In this document: positions 1-7,898 of the stretch, piece by piece | How the letters are laid out: every line of letters starts with the position of its first letter | Position numbering within the stretch: position 1 is the stretch's first letter | Assembly (NCBI GenBank): GCA_017536285.1 | Contig: JAFXHP010000021.1 | Span: 1 to 30,546, forward strand | Length of the DNA stretch: 30,546 nucleotides | Direction: 5' to 3' | Origin: Clostridia bacterium | GTDB taxonomy: Bacteria; Bacillota_A; Clostridia; UMGS1883; HGM11501 | Made by a program: the position numbers and the translations under genes | Notes under the pieces: generated by a model | The model's input: only the letters and a program-made list of their open reading frames with translations | What the model was told of the DNA's origin: nothing | The model's database searches: none

Positions 1-641
1 ACCGTGGACTGGCTTATGTGCATAAAGCTTGCAACATCGGAAAGCGACACGTTTTCTGCAATGTTTTCCTCTAAAAATTTTACTATTCTGTCAAAGGTGT
101 TTTCGTCAATTTTTGCCTTTACCCGTTCATTTTGGGCATTTTCCCTTAAAAGAAGGAGCAAAAATTCCGTTAAATACACCTTTATCAGCTGTTCGGAGCA
201 TTCCGAGGCTTCGGGATTTGCCGAAAGCATCCCCTTATAATATTTTCCGATGGGCGTTACAAAGGCGTTTTCCGTTTCGGTGATTACGCGGGATAAAACT
301 GTCCGCAGTCTCGGCTCCAAATGAAAAAGCCTGTCAGAAAAATACTCCATCGCCTCAGACTTTGAATCGAAGGATATTACCGCAAGGTTTGGCGCAGTTA
401 CGCCGTCTGCCGCAACATTGTGCCATTGCATAGGCTTATGAAAGTAAACATCACCCTGGTTTAAGAGGATTTTCTTATCGTCCGCACCAACGGTGACGTT
501 GCCCTTGTCAACATACACTATCTCCCAGAAGTCGTGCTTTTCACCCTCGTAGACATAGTCCTTTGAGTATTCAAAATAGTGCACCGTTCTTATGCTTTCA
601 ATGTTTATTATCTCCTTAAGTACGGTTTTGGTGTATTTCAT
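1..641 (-). CDS. AraC-family transcriptional regulator (C-terminus beyond window)
   Basis: The minus-strand frame is open from an ATG at 641 to the window edge, giving 213 residues of the N-terminal part. A GGGGTGA ribosome site lies just upstream. Residues about 20-100 look like the cupin sensor domain of AraC regulators, with ...KHDFWEIVYVDKG and a later FHKPMQWHN segment. Residues about 188-213 (FLEENIAENVSLSDVASFMH) begin the first helix-turn-helix of the AraC DNA-binding domain; the rest is cut off. It is divergent from the two GH123-type genes, the usual position for a local sugar-responsive activator. That it controls those genes is inference. The family call is firm; the ligand is unknown. 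Confidence 0.88.
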   Translation of the reverse strand, partial: MKYTKTVLKEIINIESIRTVHYFEYSKDYVYEGEKHDFWEIVYVDKGNVTVGADDKKILLNQGDVYFHKPMQWHNVAADGVTAPNLAVISFDSKSEAMEYFSDRLFHLEPRLRTVLSRVITETENAFVTPIGKYYKGMLSANPEASECSEQLIKVYLTEFLLLLLRENAQNERVKAKIDENTFDRIVKFLEENIAENVSLSDVASFMHISQST

Positions 642-659
642 AAAATCACCCCATAAGAC

Positions 660-688
660 ATTCTACCACTATATAATAAAAAATACAA
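660..688 (-). promoter_or_regulatory. Possible promoter of the AraC-type gene
   Basis: On the minus strand TTGTAT (683-688) and TAGAAT (660-665) are separated by 17 bp. A start point near 653 would leave a very short leader, with the ribosome site at its 5' end, so the call is tentative. The facing plus strand has TATAAT at 763-768 but no good -35 box, as expected for an activator-dependent promoter of the GH123 genes. Confidence 0.3.
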
Positions 689-787
689 CAAAAATATCCG
701 AAAATACCGAAACAAAAACCAAAAGTGCAAGACTTTTTTATAAATACTTGATATACTTAAGCTATAATAAGGAAAGGAATGATTTTG

Positions 788-2470
788 ATGTTTGAAACGA
801 AAATAGTATCCGCAATGGAAAAATGCTTTATTCACCAGACACCCTCTGAGTTTGCCGAAATAAAACGCCTTCGTATGTACAAAAACGAAAAGGCGGCGAT
901 TCAGCTCCTTGTTTATGACGATGCCGATTCCTGGAACGCAGTACGCGTATTCCGCTTTGAGGTTGAAGGTGCACTTTCCCCCTATACGAAAATTTCTGCA
1001 GTTGAAAATATTCCGAACTATCTTCCCACTCCCGTAACACCCAAGCTTGCCATGGAGTCGGACCCTGCTTTCTTAAACGGTGCAAAGCCCGGGCTTTATC
1101 CCGATTTGCTTCATCCCTTAATTCACGACGGATGCTATGCTTTTTGTCAGCAGCAGCTTCGTGCTATGTGGTTTGAATTTAACCCCTGTGAAAATTTAGA
1201 GCCCGGCGTTTACGAAATCAAACTTCGCATAACACACAAGGACGGTTATTATGTAAAGGAAATTCCCTTTACCGTTGAAATTCTCCCCGCAAGCCTTCCT
1301 TCTGAAGACCACATCTGCACAAACTGGTTTTATGCGGACTGCCTTGCCGACTACTACGAGGTTGAGCCTTTCTCCGACAAGCATTTTGAAATTTGCGAAA
1401 ACTTTATAAAAACCGCAGTTGAAAGCGGCATCAATATGATTTTAACCCCCGTTTTCACGCCTCCCCTTGACACAGCACAGGGCGGAGAGAGAACCACCAC
1501 ACAGCTTATCGGTGTAACGGTTGAAAACGGAAAGTACACCTTTGACTATACCCTTTTTGACCGCTGGGCCCGGATTTGCGACCGCTGCGGCGTAAAATAT
1601 TTTGAAATTTCCCACCTCTTCACCCAGTGGGGTGCACTCCATGCTCCCAAAATTATGGCAACGGTGGACGGTGAATACAAGAGACTTTTCGGCTGGGAAA
1701 CAGATTCTATCGGTGAAGAATTTGTTACCTTTATAAGACAGTTCTTAACCGAGTTTACAGAGTATATCGAAAAGAAAGGCCTTAAGGACAGAACATATTT
1801 CCACATTTCCGACGAGCCCAACGAAAAGCACGTTGAGCGTTATATGCAAAACAGAGAAAACATCGTTGACATCTTAAAGGGCTTTAAGTCACTTGACGCC
1901 TTAAGCCATGTTGAATATTATCAGAAGGGACTTATCGAGGTTCCCGTTCCCTCTGAATCCCGCATTGAAGACTTTATGGCCGAAGACATAGAAGAGCGTT
2001 GGGTTTACTATTGCTGTGGCCCCTGGACTAAGGCGACAAACCGCTTCTTTGTCCAGAGTGGTGCCCGCACAAGAAGCCTGGGTATGCAGATGTATAAGTA
2101 CGGCATAAAAGGCTTCCTGCATTGGGGTTACAACTACTATAACTCTCAGTTCTCCGATGAACCCTTTAACCCCTTCTTAAATGCTAACCTTGGTTACTGG
2201 GGAAGTGCAGGCGACGGCTATATAGTATATCCCGGAAGAAGCGGAAAGGCCTGGGAATCCATAAGACTTTACTATATGTATAAGGCTTTTGAAGACATCC
2301 GAGTTTTAAGACTTTGCGAATCCTTCTACGGAAAAGACAAGGTTGTTGCTGAAATTGAAGCTGTTTACGGAAAGACTTTAACATTTGAAGAATGTGCTGA
2401 CGAAAGTGCTTTAATGCAAAAAATCCGTGACAGAATTGACGACTTGATAATTGAAGCATTAAATAAATAA
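788..2470 (+). CDS. GH123-type (DUF4091) glycoside hydrolase, copy 1
   Basis: The product is 560 residues when started at the ATG at 788, which has AAAGGA at a good distance and matches the start of the paralogue downstream. An ATG at 779 sits on top of the ribosome site and is less likely. The protein has a beta-rich N-terminal part (to about residue 170), then a TIM-barrel-like part. Its HISDEP motif places an Asp-Glu pair at residues 342-343, the position and type of the catalytic pair in GH123 beta-N-acetylgalactosaminidases. The C-terminal GFLHWGYNYY and YPGRSGKAWESIR segments are typical of DUF4091. No signal peptide is visible, so it probably acts in the cytoplasm on imported sugars. 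Substrate specificity is not shown by the sequence. Confidence 0.82.
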   Translation: MFETKIVSAMEKCFIHQTPSEFAEIKRLRMYKNEKAAIQLLVYDDADSWNAVRVFRFEVEGALSPYTKISAVENIPNYLPTPVTPKLAMESDPAFLNGAKPGLYPDLLHPLIHDGCYAFCQQQLRAMWFEFNPCENLEPGVYEIKLRITHKDGYYVKEIPFTVEILPASLPSEDHICTNWFYADCLADYYEVEPFSDKHFEICENFIKTAVESGINMILTPVFTPPLDTAQGGERTTTQLIGVTVENGKYTFDYTLFDRWARICDRCGVKYFEISHLFTQWGALHAPKIMATVDGEYKRLFGWETDSIGEEFVTFIRQFLTEFTEYIEKKGLKDRTYFHISDEPNEKHVERYMQNRENIVDILKGFKSLDALSHVEYYQKGLIEVPVPSESRIEDFMAEDIEERWVYYCCGPWTKATNRFFVQSGARTRSLGMQMYKYGIKGFLHWGYNYYNSQFSDEPFNPFLNANLGYWGSAGDGYIVYPGRSGKAWESIRLYYMYKAFEDIRVLRLCESFYGKDKVVAEIEAVYGKTLTFEECADESALMQKIRDRIDDLIIEALNK

Positions 2471-2474
2471 TTGT

Positions 2475-2503
2475 AAAAGCACGAGGCTTTGCTTTGTGCT
2501 TTT
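2475..2503 (+). terminator. Hairpin between the tandem GH123 genes
   Basis: AAAAGCAC (2475-2482) pairs with GTGCTTTT (2496-2503) around a 13-nt loop, directly after the first gene's stop and before the next ribosome site. It may be a weak terminator or an mRNA-processing hairpin that sets the ratio of the two products. There is no long T-run beyond the stem. Confidence 0.4.
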
Positions 2504-2521
2504 CTGAAAGGGACGATTTTT

Positions 2522-4201
2522 ATGCTTGAAACAAAAATTGTATCCGCAATGGATAAATGCTTTATCCACCAGACCCCCTCTGAGTTTGCGGAAATAAGAA
2601 GCCTTCGTATGTATAAAAACGAAAGGGCAGCAATTCAGCTCCTTGTTTATGACGGTGAGTCAGGCAATGCTGTCCGCCATTTACGCTTTGAAGTGGAAGG
2701 TGCACTTTCTTCCTATGTAAAAATCCTTGCGGTGGAAAATATCCCGAACTACCTTCCCACCCACGTTACACCGGATAAGGCGATTAGTGCAGACCCCACA
2801 TTCTTAAACGGTGCAAAACCGGGACTTTATCCCGATTTGCTTCATCCTTTGATGCACGACGGATGCTACGCCCTTTGCCGGATGCAGCTTCGTTCTATGT
2901 GGTTTGAATTTAACCCCTGTGAAAACCTGGAAGCCGGCGTTTATGAAACGAAAATCCGCATAACAACAAAGGACGGAATATACTTAAAGGAAGAAATAAT
3001 ACCCATCGAAATCCTTCCTGCATCATTACCGGCACAGGAGCACATCTGCACAACCTGGTTTTATGCAGACTGCCTTGCCGATTACTACGAGGTTGAGCCC
3101 TTTTCCGACAGACATTTTGAAATTTGCGAAAACTTTATAAAAACCGCAGTAGAAAACGGAAACAATATGATTTTAACTCCGGTTTTCACACCGCCTCTTG
3201 ATACAGCACAGGGCGGTGAGCGGACAACAACACAGCTTATCGACGTAATGGTGGAAAACGGCAAATACACCTTTGACTTTTCTCTTTTTGACCGTTGGGT
3301 AGAGATGTGTACACGTTGCGGCATAGAATATTTTGAAATATCGCACCTCTTCACCCAGTGGGGTGCACTTCACGCTCCCAAGATTATGGCAACGGTGGAC
3401 GGTAAATACAAGAAAATTTTCGGCTGGGAAACAGATTCCGTAGGCGAAGAATATGTTACCTTTATAAGGCAGTTTTTAACCGAGTTTACCGCTCATCTGG
3501 AAAAGTGCGGCCTTAAGGACAAAACCTATTTCCACATTTCCGACGAACCCAACGAAAAACACATTGAACGCTATATGAAAAACAGAGAAAATATCGTCGA
3601 CATTCTTAAAGACTTTAAATCGCTTGATGCCATAAGCCACGTGGAATATTACAAGAAGGGCTTAATCAATACCCCTGTCCCCTGCGAGGATCGGATTGAA
3701 GACTTTATGGCTGAGGACATAAAAGAACGCTGGGTTTACTATTGCAGCGGCCCCTGGCTTAAAGCCAGTAACCGATATTTCTGCCACAGCGGTGGGCGTA
3801 CCCGCTCCATCGGCATGCAGATGTATAAATACGGCATAAAAGGCTTCCTGCACTGGGGTTATAACTTTTACAACAACGAGTTCTCGGATGATTGTTTCAA
3901 TCCCTTCTTAAACGGCAATGCAGGTTACTGGGGATGGGCAGGAGACGCCTTTTTGGTTTATCCCGGAAAGCGGGGAAAAGCCTGGGAGTCTATAAGACTT
4001 TACTACATGTATAAAGCTTTTGAGGACATAAGAGTTTTTAGGCTTTGCGAATCCTTCTACGGAAAAGATAAAGTTGTAGCCGAAATTGAAGCAGCTTACG
4101 GAAAGACAGTAACATTCAAAGATTGTGCCGACGAAACTGCCTTAATGCAAAAAATCCGTGACAGAATTGATGATTTAATAATTGCAGCATTAAACAAGTA
4201 A
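2522..4201 (+). CDS. GH123-type (DUF4091) glycoside hydrolase, copy 2
   Basis: The product is 559 residues from the ATG at 2522 (AAAGGGACG upstream). It aligns end to end with the preceding gene with only a one-residue gap near residue 45, and most positions are identical. It clearly arose by tandem duplication. The Asp-Glu pair of HISDEP is kept (residues 341-342), as are the C-terminal DUF4091 segments, so both copies look active. Differences cluster around residues 40-90 and around 370-450 (for example CSGPWLKASNRYF against CCGPWTKATNRFF), where substrate specificity could have drifted. No signal peptide is seen. The gene ends at a hairpin shared with the converging operon. Confidence 0.82.
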   Translation: MLETKIVSAMDKCFIHQTPSEFAEIRSLRMYKNERAAIQLLVYDGESGNAVRHLRFEVEGALSSYVKILAVENIPNYLPTHVTPDKAISADPTFLNGAKPGLYPDLLHPLMHDGCYALCRMQLRSMWFEFNPCENLEAGVYETKIRITTKDGIYLKEEIIPIEILPASLPAQEHICTTWFYADCLADYYEVEPFSDRHFEICENFIKTAVENGNNMILTPVFTPPLDTAQGGERTTTQLIDVMVENGKYTFDFSLFDRWVEMCTRCGIEYFEISHLFTQWGALHAPKIMATVDGKYKKIFGWETDSVGEEYVTFIRQFLTEFTAHLEKCGLKDKTYFHISDEPNEKHIERYMKNRENIVDILKDFKSLDAISHVEYYKKGLINTPVPCEDRIEDFMAEDIKERWVYYCSGPWLKASNRYFCHSGGRTRSIGMQMYKYGIKGFLHWGYNFYNNEFSDDCFNPFLNGNAGYWGWAGDAFLVYPGKRGKAWESIRLYYMYKAFEDIRVFRLCESFYGKDKVVAEIEAAYGKTVTFKDCADETALMQKIRDRIDDLIIAALNK

Positions 4202-4202
4202 G

Positions 4203-4236
4203 AAAAAAGATACGAAACTTATGTTTCGTGTCTTTT
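4203..4236. terminator. Bidirectional terminator between GH123 copy 2 and ricT
   Basis: GATACGAAAC (4209-4218) pairs with GTTTCGTGTC (4223-4232), one G-T pair, loop TTAT. It has an A6 tract on the left and TTTT on the right, so it can stop transcripts from both sides. Confidence 0.75.
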
Positions 4237-4240
4237 ACTT

Positions 4241-5116
4241 TTATTCAAGATTCTTAAGATCGTCTTCGTTTACGTCGCTATCCGTCTCAGAACGAGCCTT
4301 TCCGTTTCGGAGAACTTTTATTTCGTCAGCCGGAAAATCCTTTAAATCGGAGGTGTTATTTCCGTCAATTCTTACGGTTACTATACGGCGAAGAAGAGCA
4401 ATTTTTTCAACCGTTCCCTTGCTGCCTCCGGGAATTTCAACCAGTGCTCCGACCTTTGGCATGGATCTTGTAAGATCCTCATACGCCTCCTGCTCGTACT
4501 TAAGACAGCACATTAATCTTCCGCAGGAGCCTGAAATTTTGGTGGGATTCAAGGATAATCCCTGCTCTTTTGCCATTTTGATGGATACTGTATCAAAGGT
4601 GTCAAGATAGCCGTGACAGCAAAGGGTTCTTCCGCATATACCCACGCCGCCAATCATTTTCGCTTCATCCCTTACACCAATCTGACGAAGCTCGATTCTT
4701 GTGCGGAACACTCCTGCCAAGTCCTTTACAAGCTCTCTGAAATCTACCCTTCCGTCAGCCGTGAAATAGAAAAGAAGATTGCTTCCGTCAAATGCACATT
4801 CAACATCCACAAGATTCATATCAAGCTTATGCTCCGTAATTTTATCGGCACAGATTTTATAAGCCTCATCCTCACGACGGCGGTTTGCTTCAAGCCTTTT
4901 TTTATCCTCGTCTGTCGCTTTTCTTATTACTTTTCTTAAAGGCTCAATTACCTGACAAGGCATAACCTCGTGATTTTTCTGTGCGACATATCCGCACTCA
5001 ACACCTCGTGCAGTATCCAGAACAGCATAATCGCCCTCTTCAAAATCAATTCCTGAGGGGTCGAAGAAATATATCTTTCCTACGGGTTTAAACCGTATTC
5101 CAACTACCTTAACCAT
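4241..5116 (-). CDS. ricT: PSP1-domain protein RicT (YaaT-like)
   Basis: The 291-residue protein starts at an ATG with a strong GGGAGGT site. The central part is the PSP1 domain. Two cysteine groups stand out: CGRTLCC (C161, C166, C167) and CGRLMCC (C198, C203, C204). In Bacillus subtilis RicT (YaaT) works with RicA and RicF in an Fe-S-containing complex that stimulates RNase Y processing and affects sporulation and competence. The acidic C-terminal tail (residues about 275-291) is variable in the family. It overlaps holB by 8 bp, the same holB-ricT neighbourhood as in Bacillus, which supports the assignment. It is the last gene of the long obg operon. Confidence 0.9.
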   Translation of the reverse strand: MVKVVGIRFKPVGKIYFFDPSGIDFEEGDYAVLDTARGVECGYVAQKNHEVMPCQVIEPLRKVIRKATDEDKKRLEANRRREDEAYKICADKITEHKLDMNLVDVECAFDGSNLLFYFTADGRVDFRELVKDLAGVFRTRIELRQIGVRDEAKMIGGVGICGRTLCCHGYLDTFDTVSIKMAKEQGLSLNPTKISGSCGRLMCCLKYEQEAYEDLTRSMPKVGALVEIPGGSKGTVEKIALLRRIVTVRIDGNNTSDLKDFPADEIKVLRNGKARSETDSDVNEDDLKNLE

Positions 5117-6077
5117 TTATTACCTCCCACATTTCTATAAAAAGATTAGTTATCCACAAATCGTAAATTGCATTTTTTGATTTTTTTCCTTTAGCCTCCG
5201 CCAAAAGGAAAAGAGCCTTTGCCGCACCCGTTTTACTTACGTTTTTCGATGCATTTATAATTTCCGCCGAAAAATCCGAATTAATTAAATCCGTCAGCCC
5301 CTCTTTGGCAGCCGAAAGGTCCCGGAAAAAGCTTAAGGCTATATCCAAGAGAATATTTTCTTTATCCTCTCTCTCCTTAAAAAAATCCGAAAGCTTAATT
5401 GATGCATATCTGCTTTTCGGAAATGACAGCATAAGATTTATCGCATCTTTTCTTAAAGCTGCAAACTCCTCGCTTTCGCAAAGAGATATCGCTTTTCCTA
5501 TAATACCTCCGGAAAAGCTTGCAATAAAAGGAATTTCATCTGCCTTTTCGGGATATTTCTCTTTAAGTATTTCCTCAATTTTGCCCTGCGATACACTCTT
5601 AAGCTCATAAATTACCGCACGGGACTTAATTGTAGCAAGGAGCGTCGACAAATTTTTCACCGCCAGAATAATAACTCCGTATGGTGGCGGCTCTTCAAAG
5701 CTTTTAAGCATTGCATTTTGTCCCGGAGCCTCAAGCAAGTCCGCCTCAGGGACAAAAATTATTTTTTTATCCGATAATAATGGCTTGATATACAAGTCTT
5801 CGAAGGCTTCTCTTATCACATTTACGCCTATTATTTTCTTGTCCTTTTCAGGATAAACCTCTCGAAAGTCAGGATGATTTCCTGTTTTATGCTTGATACA
5901 AGAGGGGCAGACACCGCATGGACGCATCTCTTTGCTTTCACAGTGAATGGCCATGGCAAAGGAGCGGGCAAGAGTTTTTTTGCCGATTCCTTCGGTACCC
6001 GAAAAAATTACGGCATGAAAAATCCTGTCCGTTTCTATTAAATGATTAAGCCCTTTTTTTATCTCCTCATGTATCAT
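5109..6077 (-). CDS. holB: DNA polymerase III delta' subunit
   Basis: The 322-residue protein starts at an ATG preceded by AAGAGG. The AAA+ clamp-loader fold is visible: a P-loop (GTEGIGKKT, residues 27-35), a zinc-binding group (C46, C54, C57, C60) followed by HPD, a Walker-B-like IIFVPEADLL (106-115), and an SRA motif at 152-154 in the place of the SRC arginine finger. The delta' subunit completes the clamp-loader ring that places the beta clamp on DNA. The C-terminal collar domain (from about 190) is poorly conserved, as usual. It lies between the dCMP deaminase and ricT with short spacing. dnaX is not in the window. Confidence 0.88.
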   Translation of the reverse strand: MIHEEIKKGLNHLIETDRIFHAVIFSGTEGIGKKTLARSFAMAIHCESKEMRPCGVCPSCIKHKTGNHPDFREVYPEKDKKIIGVNVIREAFEDLYIKPLLSDKKIIFVPEADLLEAPGQNAMLKSFEEPPPYGVIILAVKNLSTLLATIKSRAVIYELKSVSQGKIEEILKEKYPEKADEIPFIASFSGGIIGKAISLCESEEFAALRKDAINLMLSFPKSRYASIKLSDFFKEREDKENILLDIALSFFRDLSAAKEGLTDLINSDFSAEIINASKNVSKTGAAKALFLLAEAKGKKSKNAIYDLWITNLFIEMWEVING

Positions 6078-6086
6078 AAAAACCTC

Positions 6087-6575
6087 TTAATAACCGGTTG
6101 TATCTCCCAACGAATCGTCATTTTCTATCCATTCATTAACGGACGTAACGGTGTATTCACTCTCTGTGTTTCTGATGATAACTGTTTCGATACCCGAATT
6201 AATTATCATACGCTTACACATTGCACAGCTGCAGGCATCATGAACAAGCTCGCCTGTGTCCGCCTCTACGCCAACCAGATAAAGCGTTGAGCCTATCATG
6301 TCTTTCCTCGATGCACTTATTATGGCATTAGCTTCGGAATGAACGCTTCTGCACATTTCATAGCGTTCTCCCCTGGGTACATTCAGCATCATTCGACGGC
6401 AAGTTCCCATATCCAGGCAGTTTTTTCTTCCTCTGGGAGCACCGGTGTATCCCGTAGAAAGAATCTCGTCGTTTTTCACGATAATAGAACCGTAATTTCT
6501 GCGAAGGCATGTACCTCGCTCCAATACAGTTTGCGCAATATCCAGATAGTAATTATGTTTATCCCGTCTTTCCAT
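6087..6575 (-). CDS. dCMP deaminase family protein (ComEB-like)
   Basis: The product is 162 residues from the ATG at 6575, which has GAAAGGGTGA just upstream. An in-frame TTG at 6602 lacks a ribosome site and would overlap the preceding gene. The zinc-binding deaminase signature is complete: HSE (H79, E81) and CSCAMC (C117, C120). Extra cysteines around residues 53-59 resemble the second metal site of the T4-type dCMP deaminases. The likely reaction is deamination of dCMP to dUMP to feed thymidylate synthesis. It is often labelled ComE operon protein 2 in Firmicutes. It sits between a pseudokinase-like gene and holB. Confidence 0.87.
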   Translation of the reverse strand: MERRDKHNYYLDIAQTVLERGTCLRRNYGSIIVKNDEILSTGYTGAPRGRKNCLDMGTCRRMMLNVPRGERYEMCRSVHSEANAIISASRKDMIGSTLYLVGVEADTGELVHDACSCAMCKRMIINSGIETVIIRNTESEYTVTSVNEWIENDDSLGDTTGY

Positions 6576-6598
6576 CCGAATCACCCTTTCTTTTTTAA

Positions 6599-7876
6599 TC
6601 AATCGTTAAATACCTTGTTATACATTTCATCAAAATTAACATCTTCTTCCCCTGCTTCTGCCTTCTTTTCCTCTACTTCCTTTTCAGCAGGCCTTGATGC
6701 CTCTTCCTTTATTTCAAGAAGTCCGTTTTTAATATCTTCATAAAACTCAGAAGGTGAACGCCCTAAAAGCTCCTTTAGCTGAACGCTTTCGAAAGCAAAG
6801 TGAGACGCTTCTTTTTTCAAAACCGGATATATTCTGTCCATCATAGCTTTTCCGCTACCCATAAGCACATGCTTTATAAGAAGACCTGCTATGGGAATAT
6901 TCTCATACTCCGGAAGAAGGCTTGCCGCAAGAAAAGCAAAGCTTTTTATATCCGCCTTAACATTATTTTCAGTATTCACACACGACTTAACCTTTGATTC
7001 AAGGCCAGATATTACACACTTAAGTCCTTTATAGGAAACCCAGATGTCAGAAGGCTCAAACCCGCCGAGAGCCAGCGGTCTTTCCGATGTATGAAGGTCA
7101 AAAATAACCTTGGCAAGATTTACAATAAGCTTTAGTCTTTGCTCAGTATAAAGATTTGAAATATCGTCAAAGGTCAAGCTTACATAACCTTCCGGTACAC
7201 TTGTCTTTACGCATATCAGATTGTTTCCCTCCTGATAAGGAATAATTTCGGGACGCAGAACTTTCTTGCAGGAAACAAAGCGACGCTTTAAGTCTTCCTC
7301 CGCAAGATAGGAAAATACCTCGTCCGCAGCTTCCGAACGGTGAAGGGCATACTGTGCCACAATGGCAAAGCCTCCCCCTTCTTCCGACGCAAGATACACT
7401 CTGTCATAAGCGGTATCCATCTCAAAGCTTTTTATAACCGAAATCACTTCACAGTCCCCGATTGGCAGATTGTCCTCGGAATACTGCTCATTTTCCAGAT
7501 GGTAATAACGCATTACCATACCGAAAAAGCTTATTACCTTTTCAACTAAGGTTTTTGTATCTATCCTCTTTCCCACAATGCGGGGATTATCCGCAAGATA
7601 TGCGGCATAGCGCATATCATCAAGCACACCTTTTTCGTATTTGCTTATTACACCATAGGAATATGCCGCTCCAATCATATTGATGGGGGTTAAATCCTTG
7701 GTTCTGTCAAAGGCAATGTCATTATTACAGCATATTACGGCAAGGAAGGTTTTTACCGCCTTGCCATAAAGTGATGCCGCTTTTTCGGGAAAGGTCTTAA
7801 CAAAAGCATCTGCCGCAATGCATTGTTTTGCAAGCGTGGCGTTATGCTCTGTTAAGCTGTCGTAATTGGTTTTCAT
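6599..7876 (-). CDS. Unrecognised protein: HEPN/DUF4145-like N-domain plus degenerate kinase (pseudokinase-like) domain
   Basis: The 425-residue product has no family I can name. Residues about 15-125 are helical and resemble the DUF4145/HEPN-like fold (KAASLYGKAVKTF ... GVLDDMRYAAYLADNP ... a final helix ending RYYH). No intact HEPN RNase motif is visible. Residues about 143-385 follow the order of a protein kinase: N-lobe strands, a hinge, LIVNLAKVIFDLH, then GGFEPSDIWV where HRDxKPxNxxV is expected, VISGLES in place of the DFG loop, and DIKSFAFLAASLL like the DxxSxGxxLxxLL helix. The usual HRD, Lys and DFG residues are missing, so catalysis is unlikely. The tail (385-425) is very acidic and Glu/Lys-rich. 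It lies inside a housekeeping operon between leuS and the deaminase. The pseudokinase call is an inference from motif order. Confidence 0.6.
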   Translation of the reverse strand: MKTNYDSLTEHNATLAKQCIAADAFVKTFPEKAASLYGKAVKTFLAVICCNNDIAFDRTKDLTPINMIGAAYSYGVISKYEKGVLDDMRYAAYLADNPRIVGKRIDTKTLVEKVISFFGMVMRYYHLENEQYSEDNLPIGDCEVISVIKSFEMDTAYDRVYLASEEGGGFAIVAQYALHRSEAADEVFSYLAEEDLKRRFVSCKKVLRPEIIPYQEGNNLICVKTSVPEGYVSLTFDDISNLYTEQRLKLIVNLAKVIFDLHTSERPLALGGFEPSDIWVSYKGLKCVISGLESKVKSCVNTENNVKADIKSFAFLAASLLPEYENIPIAGLLIKHVLMGSGKAMMDRIYPVLKKEASHFAFESVQLKELLGRSPSEFYEDIKNGLLEIKEEASRPAEKEVEEKKAEAGEEDVNFDEMYNKVFND

Positions 7877-7898
7877 TAAAATCTATCCTTCAGATATA

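Noticed and set aside
6599..7876. Active HEPN ribonuclease or active kinase
   Set aside because: No intact Rx4-6H motif in the N-domain, and HRD, Lys and DFG are all replaced in the kinase-like domain.
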